Assembly (NCBI GenBank): GCA_020631735.1
Contig: CM036215.1
Coordinates: forward strand, 14,596,346 to 14,660,345
DNA from: Saccharum officinarum
Lineage: Eukaryota; Streptophyta; Magnoliopsida; Poales; Poaceae
Length of the DNA stretch: 64,000 bases
Direction of reading: 5' to 3'
In this document: piece by piece, positions 12,754 to 22,500 of the stretch
Numbering within the stretch: the stretch's first letter is position 1
Layout: every line of letters begins with the position of its first letter
The notes under the pieces: model-generated
Told to the model about the DNA's origin: nothing
Databases searched by the model: none
The model's input: the letters and a program-made list of their open reading frames with translations, nothing else
Position numbers and translations under genes: made by a program

Positions 12754-13499
12754 GCGCGCAGCGCGCTGAGCGAGCAGGCGATGCGCGCGGGGGCGGCGCG
12801 GACAAGGCGCAAATGCCGCACAAAGCGAGCAGACGACTTATATGGGATCCGTCCGGACGGATCACCTATAAGCAACATTACCGTTTCGTTTTTGGTTTGT
12901 GTGCGCTGCTCTTAAATAAATGATGATACTGCAGTGCTCCAGCTAAAATTTCAAAAAAAAAACATCCACGACTTTTTCCTTCTCTTTCTCGAATATCCTT
13001 CTGCCATATACTCACTTCACACAGCTAGGCCTTCAAGCTTGTTCGCTTGTATTCCTGCACTTTACCTCCAGTTTCAGGACCAAGCTTTCATTTTGATTCT
13101 CATGAATAATTCTTTTCTGAGTGCATTTTATGTTAAGATAGAGTTTTGAGGAACTATTAACAGATTAAAGGTTCGATCCAGATATGCTACAGAGAAGAGA
13201 AATATTTACTTGATGTTATATGAACACACAATTTGGAATGCCAACACAAAACCCAATTGTAAGCCTAAGTGATGCTGAGAGCTTGACGTCTTTTGTGCAT
13301 TCCTGTTCTTTACCTCATTTTGGTTTGCTGAGGTGGCTACATGTTTGTTAGCTTTGCCAGATCACACATTTCCGCCGAAAGGACAAAAAGTCGGCCCTTG
13401 AGATCTGTGATCTTCAGCAACTGCAATACATCGGCAACAAGAACCCTGGCCCTGCATACTTCTTCCCCTTCCGGCCTCTTTTACCATCCTAGCGCCTCA

Positions 13500-13775
13500 G
13501 GGCCTGTTCTCCTTGCTAAACTTTAGTAGCTAAATCATAGACTAAACTTTAGTTATTGAGTGTTTGGTTTGTGTGACTAAAAGAGGCCTTTTAGTCTCTT
13601 TTATTAGTCCATGTGTTTGGATAAATGGGACTAAAAGGTGAGATTTAGCTCCATTTAGTCCAGTTTAGCTTTCCCTTGGCAGCTAAACTTTAGCTCCCAT
13701 TTAGTCATGTGTTTGGTGAAAAGTGGACTAAATGGACTAAAGTTTAAACTTTAGCTGCCCAAAACAAACACCCCC
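13500..13775. mobile_element. MITE, PIF/Harbinger-like (276 bp, TCA target duplication)
   Basis: The ends are GGGCCTGTTC and the imperfect inverse of GGGGGTGTTT. The trinucleotide TCA flanks both sides (13497-13499 and 13776-13778). Copy B of the duplicated block lacks the insert and has a single TCA, so this is a natural filled/empty pair. Confidence 0.85.
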
Positions 13776-13863
13776 TCAAACTGATTTTCGAAGACTGCTA
13801 TTTAAACCAGTCCAGTCTGCTATGAATTCCACAATAGCATTTCCTGTACTGCATGACATCTAA

Positions 13864-13977
13864 CAGCCTGTTCGTTTCGCTGGTTTATTGTGGCTGAAAA
13901 TACTATTCACTAGTTTGTTGTGAGAGAAAAACACTGCTCGATGACTGCTGATTCCGTTGAATCGCTGGTTCGCTGGT
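13864..13977. mobile_element. short MITE-like insertion (about 114 bp)
   Basis: The sequence CAGCCTGTTCGTTTCGCTGG and the core TTGTTGTGAGAGAAAAACACTG are present here but absent at the matching point of copy B. The same core recurs at 34.87 kb and, inverted, at 14.93 kb, so this is a repeated family. Exact edges are uncertain by a few bases. Confidence 0.7.
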
Positions 13978-14040
13978 TTCCAAAAAGGAATCTGTTTGTG
14001 GTAAAAAGTTCGAGAGTTGCTCCTTCACATGCTTTGTTTA

Positions 14041-14280
14041 GGCTCTGTTTAGTTCCTTCAAACTTTCAAAAAGTTTATAAGATTCCCTATCACATCAAAT
14101 TTTTGGATGTATGCATGAAACATTAAATATAGGTAAAAAAAACTAATTACACAGTTTAGTTGTAAATCACGAGACGAATCTTTCGAATCAAATTAGCCTA
14201 TGATTGGACACTAATTATCAAATACAAACGAAAGTGTTACTGTGCTTCCAAAAATTTTACAGGTGCAACTAAACACAACC
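14041..14280. mobile_element. MITE, PIF/Harbinger-like (240 bp)
   Basis: The terminal inverted repeats are GGCTCTGTTTAGTT and GGTTGTGTTTAGTT (12 of 14 match). The flanks are TTA and TCA, consistent with a mutated three-base target duplication. Copy B of the duplicated block lacks the insert. Confidence 0.82.
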
Positions 14281-14395
14281 TCAGTTCAGTAGGCAACTAG
14301 AAAACCTATCCTGGGCCAACATGTCTGTTCTGAAGAGTTTGATCATAAACATCTGAACCGAAGTCCATTTATCGTTCGCAAAGCACAATGATCCA

Positions 14396-14885
14396 TAGAA
14401 TTGCTTTTGCTGCTCTCGCCCTTGCCACTGCTCAAAGCCATTGGCGCCGATCCATGCCTTCCCCAGTCAACGATCACTGCATGCACACACACACACGACA
14501 TTGGGAACCGGCAGAGTTGCGGCTTCACATTGGAGACGACACGATTCAACAAGAGAGACTGTGATACGCCAGGATGCAGTGATTGCTGCTCCTCGACGCT
14601 GATCGCTGAGCTTCACACTGGTCTGTTGAAAGATCGAGTGGCAGCTCAGCAGGCCTCAGCACGCTACCGCTGAGCCCGCTCAGCGTCCTATACTGATGGC
14701 CTACCTGCTCACATTTCTGCTCCGATTCAACAGCCCATGAATCTTGACCAAAGCCCAACCCCCTTCCCACCTGATTTCAAAACCCAACAAAAAGGAAATG
14801 GTCTGTTCAAAGGGTCCCATGCTCCAGCTAATGCTGATCAGTTGCTCCATATGCCGGGTCCATCCAATATCCAGCCCTTTGGGCC
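14396..14885. other. intergenic stretch, no gene supported
   Basis: Short open frames exist on both strands, but none has a recognisable domain. The right part may be the start of the LINE remnant that follows. Confidence 0.5.
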
Positions 14886-14995
14886 CCAGGCCCTGTTCAC
14901 TTAAACTTATTAGCCATACCGTTTCATCGAAATAACAGTGTTTTTCTCTCGCAACAAATCAGCATCAGCCGTTTTTCCAGCCAGCCGGCTCAGCA
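14886..14995. mobile_element. MITE fragment, inverted relative of the 13864 family
   Basis: CAGTGTTTTTCTCTCGCAAC is the reverse complement of the core shared with 13.91 kb and 34.87 kb. The left edge GGCCCTGTTCACTTAAAC resembles the family terminus. The right terminus is unclear. Confidence 0.55.
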
Positions 14996-15087
14996 CCTAC
15001 AATCCTCCGAATTCACACCACCCACGACATTGCAGCAAGCCACCACCTTGCTCCATAAAACAGCGCCCAAACCCTCTAGCCATAAGA

Positions 15088-15985
15088 TGCGTCGTCACCT
15101 GCCTCAGTTCCTCAACGAATGTGCAGGTAATCTTTTCTTTGTTTCTGAAACTAGAAATGCCAAATTCACTACTAAATCTATGATGAATCGATTCAATGTT
15201 GATAAAGCTCATGTTGTTCCAGCTCAAGGCCAATCGGGTGGACTATGGCTTCTTAACAGAAATGTAGACCTAGAAGTAGTTGCAGCTGCCACCACTCTTC
15301 GTTGCTTTATGTGTTCATCAGAAAAACCTGAAGAAGTTTGTTTTAATTTGTATGTATGGTGGTCCCCATCATCACCAAACCACTAGTATCTGGAACCAGG
15401 TTCTATCTTTTGTTGTACAGTACCCAAACCTACCTGTTATATGTATGGGTGGTCTAAACAATGTTATGAATGCAAAGCAAAATTATATCTGAGTTCTGCT
15501 GTTTGGTTAAAAATTGTGGCCTTTTTTTTTATCTTGGTTACAATGGGCCTGCATACACTTGGTCTAACACACGCTATAATACTAATCCAACTTTTGAACG
15601 ACTGGATATTTTTTTTTGGCAATGCAAAATGGTGTGTGGAATTTCTTTCAACAAAAGATTTCCACCTTCCAATGATGCATAGTGATCATGCTCCGATTCT
15701 TGCAGTTCTGAACTCTTTGTATCAAAAACCTAAAAAACCCTTTAGATTCGAAAACTGGTGGCTCTTTGAAAATGATTTTCATCAGGTGGCCAACAGAGTT
15801 GGGACAACTCCTACCGTTGCCCTTTTCAGCAAAAAGTAACATATCTCATCGCAGATCTTAAGACTTGGTGCAAATCTAAGCCTATCAACATCAGACAATA
15901 GAGCAACATCTTCTTAATCTTCAAAATAAACCCCCCTCAGCTCAAAACCAGAGCCTCCAAAAAGATTTAACCTAATTCCTTGATG
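15088..15985 (+). pseudogene. LINE (L1-type) ORF2 endonuclease fragment
   Basis: Translated pieces across all three frames line up with the apurinic-type endonuclease at the start of plant L1 ORF2. SETRNAKF carries the catalytic-glutamate region, GQSGGLWLL and GYNGPAYTWSNTRYNT lie in the middle, and a conserved SDHAPILAVL carries the catalytic Asp-His. KPFRFENWW and ADLKTWCKS follow, as in the linker before the reverse transcriptase. Several frameshifts and at least one stop break the frame. No reverse transcriptase follows, because copy B of the duplicated block begins at 15998. This is an old, internally truncated LINE relic. Confidence 0.85.
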
Positions 15986-15997
15986 GAGCAGACCCTT

Positions 15998-16922
15998 TCG
16001 TTTTTGTGTTGTGTGCGCTGCAGCTGCTCTTGAATAAATGATGATACAGCAGAGCTCTAGCTAAAATTTCAAAAAGAAAAAAAAATCCACGACTTTTTCC
16101 TTCTCTTTCTCGAGTATCTTTCTGTCATATACTCACTTCACGCAACTAGGCTTTCAAGCTTGTTCGCTTGTATTCCTGCATTTTACCTCCAGTTTCAGGA
16201 CCAAGCTTTTATTTTGATTCTCATGAATAATCCTTTTCTGAGTGCATTTCATGGTAAGATAGAGTTTTGAGGAACTATTAACAGATGAAAGGTTCGACCC
16301 AGCGATGCTACAGAGAAGAGGAATATTTATTTGCTGTTATGTTATGAACACACAATTCGGAATGCATCCACACAAAACCCAATTGTAAGCCTAGTGATGC
16401 TGAGAGCTTAACGTCTTTTCTGCATTCCTGTTCTTTACCTCATTTTGGTTACCTGAGGTGGCTACATGTTTGTTAGTTTTGTTTGCAAGATCACACATTT
16501 CTGCCCAAAGGACAAAAAGTCGGCCCTTGAGATTTGTGATCTTCAACAACTGCAATACATCGGGGCAAGAACCCTGGCCCTGCATACTTCTTCCCCTTCC
16601 GGCCTCTTTTACCATCCTGCTTCAAACTAATTTTCAAATACTGCTATTTAAACCAGTCCAGTCTGCTATGAATTCCACAATAGCATTCCCTGTACTGTAT
16701 GACATCTAAAGTTCCAAAAAGGAATATGTTTTTGTGGGAAAAAGTTCGAGAGTTGCTCCTTCGCACGCTATTTCAATGTTCTCTAGCCCCAGCGCCCATT
16801 GTTTATAGTTCAGTAGGCAACTAGAAAACCTATCCTGGGCCAACATGACTTTTTTGTAGAGTTTGATCATAAGCATCTGAGCTAAAGTCCATTTATGACG
16901 GTGGGCAAAGGACAACAATCAA
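15998..16922. repeat. duplicated block, copy B (no MITE insertions)
   Basis: Direct-orientation paralogue of 12886-14395, lacking the three elements found there. It therefore shows the pre-insertion sequence at each site. A more diverged third relative seems to start near 17155 (CTTCTGTCATAATCACCTC). Confidence 0.85.
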
Positions 16923-17488
16923 CAGAAAAAAACAAGAGAATATATTGTTTTTTATGTGTGTGCTTTAGTTAATCTGGTCAATATGAATGCTAAGATTACA
17001 ATTGCTCTAAAAGAGGATGTAAACTTACAAGATATAATGATATGGACTACAAATACACAGATTGTGGTTATGAAAATGAGGTGCATAATCAACCATCCTC
17101 CCATCCCTCCAAAAACAAATGAAATCTAAAGGACAATCTTGACATACCTTTTTTTTGTATCTTGAAGGATCCTTCTGTCATAATCACCTCGCGCAGCTAA
17201 ATCATCAAGCTCTGTGGATCTTAGTTAATCCCTACATTCCTGACACCAATTCTGAATGGAGATCTTAATCTCATCAATAATTCTCAAAGCAAGTTGACGT
17301 GTCTTGCACCTTCTGGTAAGACGTAAGAGTATCATTCACAACTGAAAGCTATTGGAATGCTATGGATAAGAGAAATCTCTGTACATTGATAATTGTACCA
17401 TAAATAATAAAAATACAAGTAGAAAACTATATCGACATTTCTACATTTCAGAGAGGGCGGCAGATGAAGAGGAGCAGCATGCAAATAA
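16923..17488. other. intergenic stretch with a diverged third copy of the duplicated block
   Basis: About 17155-17420 resembles the start of copies A and B at low identity. Otherwise I see no gene or element here. Confidence 0.4.
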
Positions 17489-17719
17489 GGGCCTGTTTGG
17501 TTTCAAGTTGTTAAAGTTTAACTCCCATCACATCAATGTTCCCTCAAATGCATGTAGTACTAAATGTAGACTAATTGCATGCATGTCGGCACAGATTAGG
17601 AGTAATTTACGAGACGAATCTATTAAGCCTAATTAGTCCCAAATTGAAAACTTTTTATCAAATAAGACGAAAGTGCTACAGTATTTGTTAAACTTTAACT
17701 CCTCAAACCAAACACCCCT
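17489..17719. mobile_element. Tourist-like MITE (231 bp, TAA target duplication)
   Basis: It starts GGGCCTGTTTGG and ends CAAACACCCCT, with TAA on both sides (17486-17488 and 17720-17722). It is a close relative of the element at 30128-30357 along its whole length. It lies about 120 bp beyond the 3' end of the pectate lyase coding sequence. Confidence 0.88.
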
Positions 17720-17844
17720 TAAATTGTTACCATGAAACAAATGTTAAATTACCTAGGGATGGGATGCATACAAATGCAGTGCTACTGTGAAACGAATACT
17801 CTCTTAGCAGAAGTAAGACGTGGCATATCAGAATGACGAAGAGG

Positions 17845-19127
17845 TCAGAAATCGTCGGAGGGCCTGGGCACCGGCTGCCATCCCGCACAGAGCTGTATTA
17901 TGTCCTTGAGCGCCGGCGACGCTGGCTCCATAGTCCACTGCTGATAATAGTCCTCCGGCCTGAAGACAGGTCCAGGGCCATCGATCAGGCAGGGCAGCGC
18001 GCCGTTGAGGAAGGCGTCCCCTTCCGAGCTGATGAGCCCTGCCACCACATCCTCTCGGTCGCCGGCCTTCTCCGGCATGTACTTGAACACAGTCGTCTTC
18101 TTCGGAGGCCCTCCGCCTGCCTCGTAGATGTTGCACTGGGACACGATCTGGGCCTCGACGCCTGCGCAGACGGCGTAGATGCCCCAGCTGCGCGTGTAGT
18201 TGTTGTAGAGGTGGACCTTGCCGAAGCGGAGGCGCGGGTGCCTCTGCCGCGTGCCGTCGAAGAAGCAGTGGTGGATGGTCACCCTGATGCAGCGGTCGCC
18301 GACGTGCGTGGGGTCCGCGCCGATCAGCATCGTCTTGTCGTGCCGCATGAAGTGGCATCTGCATGCAGTAATTGGTTGATTGGTTTGTTAATTCACGAAG
18401 GCACTTACAAGAGGAGGCGGGAAGGAAAGGAAAAAGACCTTGAGACTGTGATGTCCGTGCTCTGCCGCGTGATGTCGATGAGGCCGTCGTCGTAGTCGGC
18501 GAGGGTGCAGCGGTCGATCCAGATGTTGGTGGAGTCGGGCTTGATCTGGATGCCATCCACGTCGTGGCCCCGGCCTCCTTCGAACACCAGGTTGCAGACG
18601 ATGACGTGGTGGCAGGACTTGAGCTGGAGCCCCTTGCCGGCGAGCACCACGCGCTGCCCGCGGCCGTCGATGGTCTTGTACGATGAGACGCGGAGGTAGG
18701 AGCGGAGGTGGATGGTGCCGGACACCTCGAAGACGATCCACAGCGGCTCCTCCGCGCGGCACGCCTCCCTCAGGCTCCCGCACCCGTCGTCTGCGCCCGC
18801 GCCGACGCCGACCTCAGGAATCAATCAATTGTTTGGTTCCACGATTGGAAGCGCTAGCTGCGCGGGATCGTACGTACCTTGGAGCGACGTGACGCGGTAG
18901 ATGGTACCGTGGAGGCCCCCGATGGCGTGGCGGCCGAAGCCCTCCGCGCGGCCGGCCAGCGCCCGAAGCCTGTGGTCCGCGTCCTGGTACGGCATCGTCT
19001 CTCCGCCGCCGTGACGCTCACCCTGAGGGTGAGGAGGGTGCTGCTGCGGCGGCGGCGGCGGAGGAGGAGGATCCATGTGGTGGCGGCCCGAAACTCGTGA
19101 ACCCATGGAGCACGTGGTACGCCCCAA
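17845..19127 (-). CDS. pectate-lyase-like protein (PL1 family), 3 exons, 371 aa
   Basis: Pectate lyases cleave de-esterified homogalacturonan in plant cell walls by beta-elimination, using calcium. Exons are 19127-18878, 18790-18439 and 18358-17845. Introns of 87 and 80 bp both have GT-AG ends, and the joins keep the frame exactly (1,116 nt in total). The body matches the plant PL1-like group: GFGRHAIGGLHG, WIVFEVSGTIHL, YKTIDGRGQRV, WIDRCTLADYDDGLIDIT with the calcium-site aspartates, and RVTIHHCFFDGTRQRHPRLRFG with the expected catalytic arginine. The first ATG gives a proline run (P20-P27) before the conserved start near M45, so translation could begin at the later ATG. No signal peptide is evident, as in some pectate-lyase-like subgroups, so secretion is uncertain. 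It is divergent from RPB10. Confidence 0.9.
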
Positions 19128-19526
19128 GCTGCCGGCGGCTGTCGGGACTCGGAACGCCGCCTCCCCTGTCCGTCCCCTCCTCGCAGCGGCGCTCTACGCG
19201 GCCAGATCCGCCGACACGGAAGAAAAGTCCGCCGAGGCCCGAGAATTGGTTGGACGCGGGTCCATACAATTTAATTCCCCTCCGGGGCGCCCGGCTGCCA
19301 AAGGCCGAAGGGTTAATGGGCCATGAGGCATTTGAGATGGAAATTGGTGTGTGAAGGGAGGGGGAATAGCCCAGGCCCAATGCTCCAGCCCAAAGGCCCA
19401 TCCCATGTGCTTATATGGCTAAACTATACTCACTTGACCGCCTCGCTCGCTCCTTTGTTTCGTTCACAACCTCCTCCACGACCAAACGACCAAACCCTTC
19501 CCCACCCCCCGCAGCTCCGGGCTCCA

Positions 19527-19557
<31 letters not shown>

Positions 19558-19559
19558 AG
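19128..19559. promoter_or_regulatory. shared bidirectional promoter between pectate lyase and RPB10
   Basis: The two start codons are 432 bp apart and point away from each other. Several GGCCCA/TGGGCC site-II-type motifs lie at about 19316-19322 and 19374-19402. They are common upstream of plant housekeeping genes and are closer to RPB10. A TATA-like TTATATGG at 19411-19418 faces RPB10 and would place its transcription start near 19445. Confidence 0.6.
19527..19556. repeat. GCG trinucleotide repeat in the RPB10 5' leader
   Basis: Ten GCG units end four bases before the RPB10 start codon. A run this close to the start could vary in length between individuals. Confidence 0.9.
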
Positions 19560-22500
19560 ATGATTATCCCGGTGCGCTGCTTCACCTGCGGCAAGGTAGC
19601 ACGCTCCTCCCGACTCGCCCTACAGTTTACGGCTTGGCGCGGCCGGTTTGGGTTAGGTTGGTTCCTCTAGGGTTTGGTTCGCCTCGCCCAGCGACAGCTC
19701 GGTGCCCCCTATGGGCCTGCAGCACTCACCGCGCGTCGTGATTGGGGCACACCTCTTGCTAGGCTGCCAGCCGCGTCTCGAGCATGGGGGGAGGAGACAT
19801 TATTGTGATGTTGAGTTGAAACTAAGGTGTTTGTTTCTCTCTATTTCAGGTGATTGGGAACAAGTGGGACCTTTACCTCGACCTCCTCCAGGCCGACTAC
19901 TCGGAAGGGTAAAATCTCCTGTCTTTTGAGCACAGGGCTCTTATATTGCAGAGTGGTACCATACATTTGTATGGGAAACCAACAATGGGCTAAGCATAGG
20001 ATGTACAACAAATATGAGGGATGATAAGAAATAAATAATTGCTAGCCTGTTAACAATTTTCTATAGAATCGTCGCTATTTGTGATGATAATAGGTCGGTG
20101 TGTTGACCAAATATCTCGTTCGGAGCCCCATCCCTCTCTCTCCGGCCTCTTGAACGCAATCTCTCTCTGCCGTCACCCATCTGCTACTCCACTAGCAAGA
20201 TAGAGAGATGCTTGGGCACTGCTCCCGTTCGCCATGCCTTGTGCTTGGGGCTGCGGCGCTGATGCTGCTCGCTGTGGTGGCGCTGCCTTCCCCTGCAGCC
20301 GTGGTCAGGGTCACGTCTCGCGGAGCTAGTGCTAGCTGCTCGCGGCGGCACTGCTGAGATGCTTGGGCGCTGCTCCTGTCTTGCCACACCGCATGCTTGG
20401 GGCCGCGGCGCTGGTGCTGCTCGCGGCGGCGGCGCTGCCTTCCCCTGCAGCTGCGCTCAGGGCCGCGGTGTTAGTGCTGCTCGCAGCGGCGGCGCTGCCT
20501 TCCCCTGCAGCTGCGCTCGGGACCGCGGTGTTGGTGCTGCTCGCAGCGGCGGCGCTGCCTTCCCCTGTGGCTGGGGTCAACATGATGGTCATGCTCTCGG
20601 TTTTCCCCAACTTCGCTGACTTCACATGGCTGCTGGCATCCAACTCCATCGCTGGTAATAAGTCGGTGGACAGGTGCTTCTTATAAATTGGCTGGCAATT
20701 AATGAACGGAGAATTAGTGGTGAGCCGTTACAGCATAAAGGGAAAGTGCACGGAGAATAGTGGTGAGCCATTACAGCATAAAGGGAAAGTGCAGCAGTTT
20801 GTATGTGCATGCAGCTGAGGAGAATGGTGAGAATACACACGCAGGGAAGAAGAAAGGGCAAGCATGGGCATGCAGGGTCGAAGAAACAGCAAAACCACAA
20901 ATAAAGAGATGGCAGACACGAATTTTCATATGCATGATGATGACGTGGCTTCATGAGAAGCTAGGAAAATCCTATAGTGGGGATCTCCTATTTAGTTATA
21001 GAAGATAAGAGCTTGGGTATACTGATTTAGCATCAGTAGCAGTGTGTCCTTGACTATATGCCTGTTAATGATTAACAGTTTACTGACCAGAGGTCACTGA
21101 TCTATAGGTGGATTTCTTTGTACTGCGTTAAAGCCTTATTTGTATGCTAGCAAATTGTCATTTTGTGGCCTCTGTACACCTACATGTTATCTTAGTTCAG
21201 ATTAGCTAAGATGTATATGTCCGTACTTCAGGGTTTCTCTTTTTGTGCCCTACTAAGATCTAATGCTTAACCTTTTATTATATTTATGCATCCTGAATGT
21301 TGGTGGTTGAAATTAGTCATTACTAATGGTATTTATGTTTAATAGTACATTTCTTTTCACCACTGACGAACTGAATTTCATTACTCATGGCAATGAAATT
21401 ACAGAAGTTTGTGAAACTTAAACCGTTCTTACCCCGAAACCAACTACTGCCATCCTTACTGAACGCCCAGGGTTCAGATGTGGCGGCAACCACCGCACCA
21501 AACAAACAAAACAAACCCCATGTTCAGACGATATGACCCTACATAAGAGGAACAACATGTTTAATTGTACATGGAAACCACAATTGATTGTGAGTCCAAG
21601 AAATTAAATCTGTTAAACCAGTGGACACCTGTCATGGGCGCAGTTGGCTAGGCCATATAGGCTGTTTCAGTTAGTATGAGAGGTTCATTAGGATTGTGGT
21701 TAGAGATAAGATTAGCCATCTTGCTTAGGAGTCAAGTAAGCCTCTAGCTATATAAGGAGAGGTGATGTATCAATCAAATCAAGCAAGAAGAAATAGCTAT
21801 ATAAGGAGACATGATGTACCAATCAAATCAGGCAAGAAGAAATAGTATTATCATATTCCCTTCTATCCCTACCCTTGTGGTCGGCTGTCTGATGTCGGGC
21901 TTCTTGGGTTAGGGCCATTCAGATCAAGATTCATAAGTGTTGGAGTGTGAATGTATTAGGCCCATGAGGCTAGGCCCATGTGGCCCATGTATGGTACCTA
22001 TATAGCTACCCTTCTAGGGTTAGCTCAAATTAATAGAGAATCACTTTCTAGCATGGTATCAAGCTGAGTTCTTCCTCTCCATCCCCCAGCCGTCGCCCCT
22101 CTGGGCTGGCGCCGCCGCTGCCGCCTCCATGGCCGGCCGGCCCCCTCCTCCCTCCCCTTCCTACTCCCCTGTCTTCCCTCCCCTTCCCTCCACCACCTGG
22201 GCAAGTGCCGCTGCTGAGGCGGCAGCTGCTGGGGCGGGCGCGTCCTTCCTCCTGGGGTCAAAGCCGTCGGCGCAGCCCTTTCCCGACGTCCTGCCGGAGG
22301 TCCTCCGCCACTCCGTGCCCATCAAGGGGACGCCGCCCCCGGCCGAAGCCTCCTCCCGCTGGGCCCTCCCGCCGCTGCACCCCGACGACCTCAACCTGCT
22401 CCGCTCAGGTGCGGCCGGGCCTGGAGCCGTTCCTGGTGGCGCCTCTACTGGTCCTAGTGTTGGTGCCCCGCGGGCCGATCTCACTGCTGCTGCTCCAGAC

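Larger units (their letters stand above)
12886..14395. repeat. duplicated block, copy A (carries three MITE insertions)
   Basis: This block aligns with 15998-16922 from the shared TTTCGTTTTT...GTGCGCTGC start to the shared AGTCCATTTAT end. Copy A is about 600 bp longer only because of three inserted elements at 13500, 13864 and 14041. The underlying sequence has no confident gene. Minus-strand stretches such as LLKITNLKGRLFV in copy B hint at old coding sequence, but I cannot name it. Confidence 0.85.

Noticed and set aside
20329..20686. Leucine/alanine-rich frame resembling a signal peptide repeated three times
   Set aside because: It is produced by the 60-bp minisatellite, whose length is a multiple of three. 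It lies in an intron, and the opposite strand is equally open.
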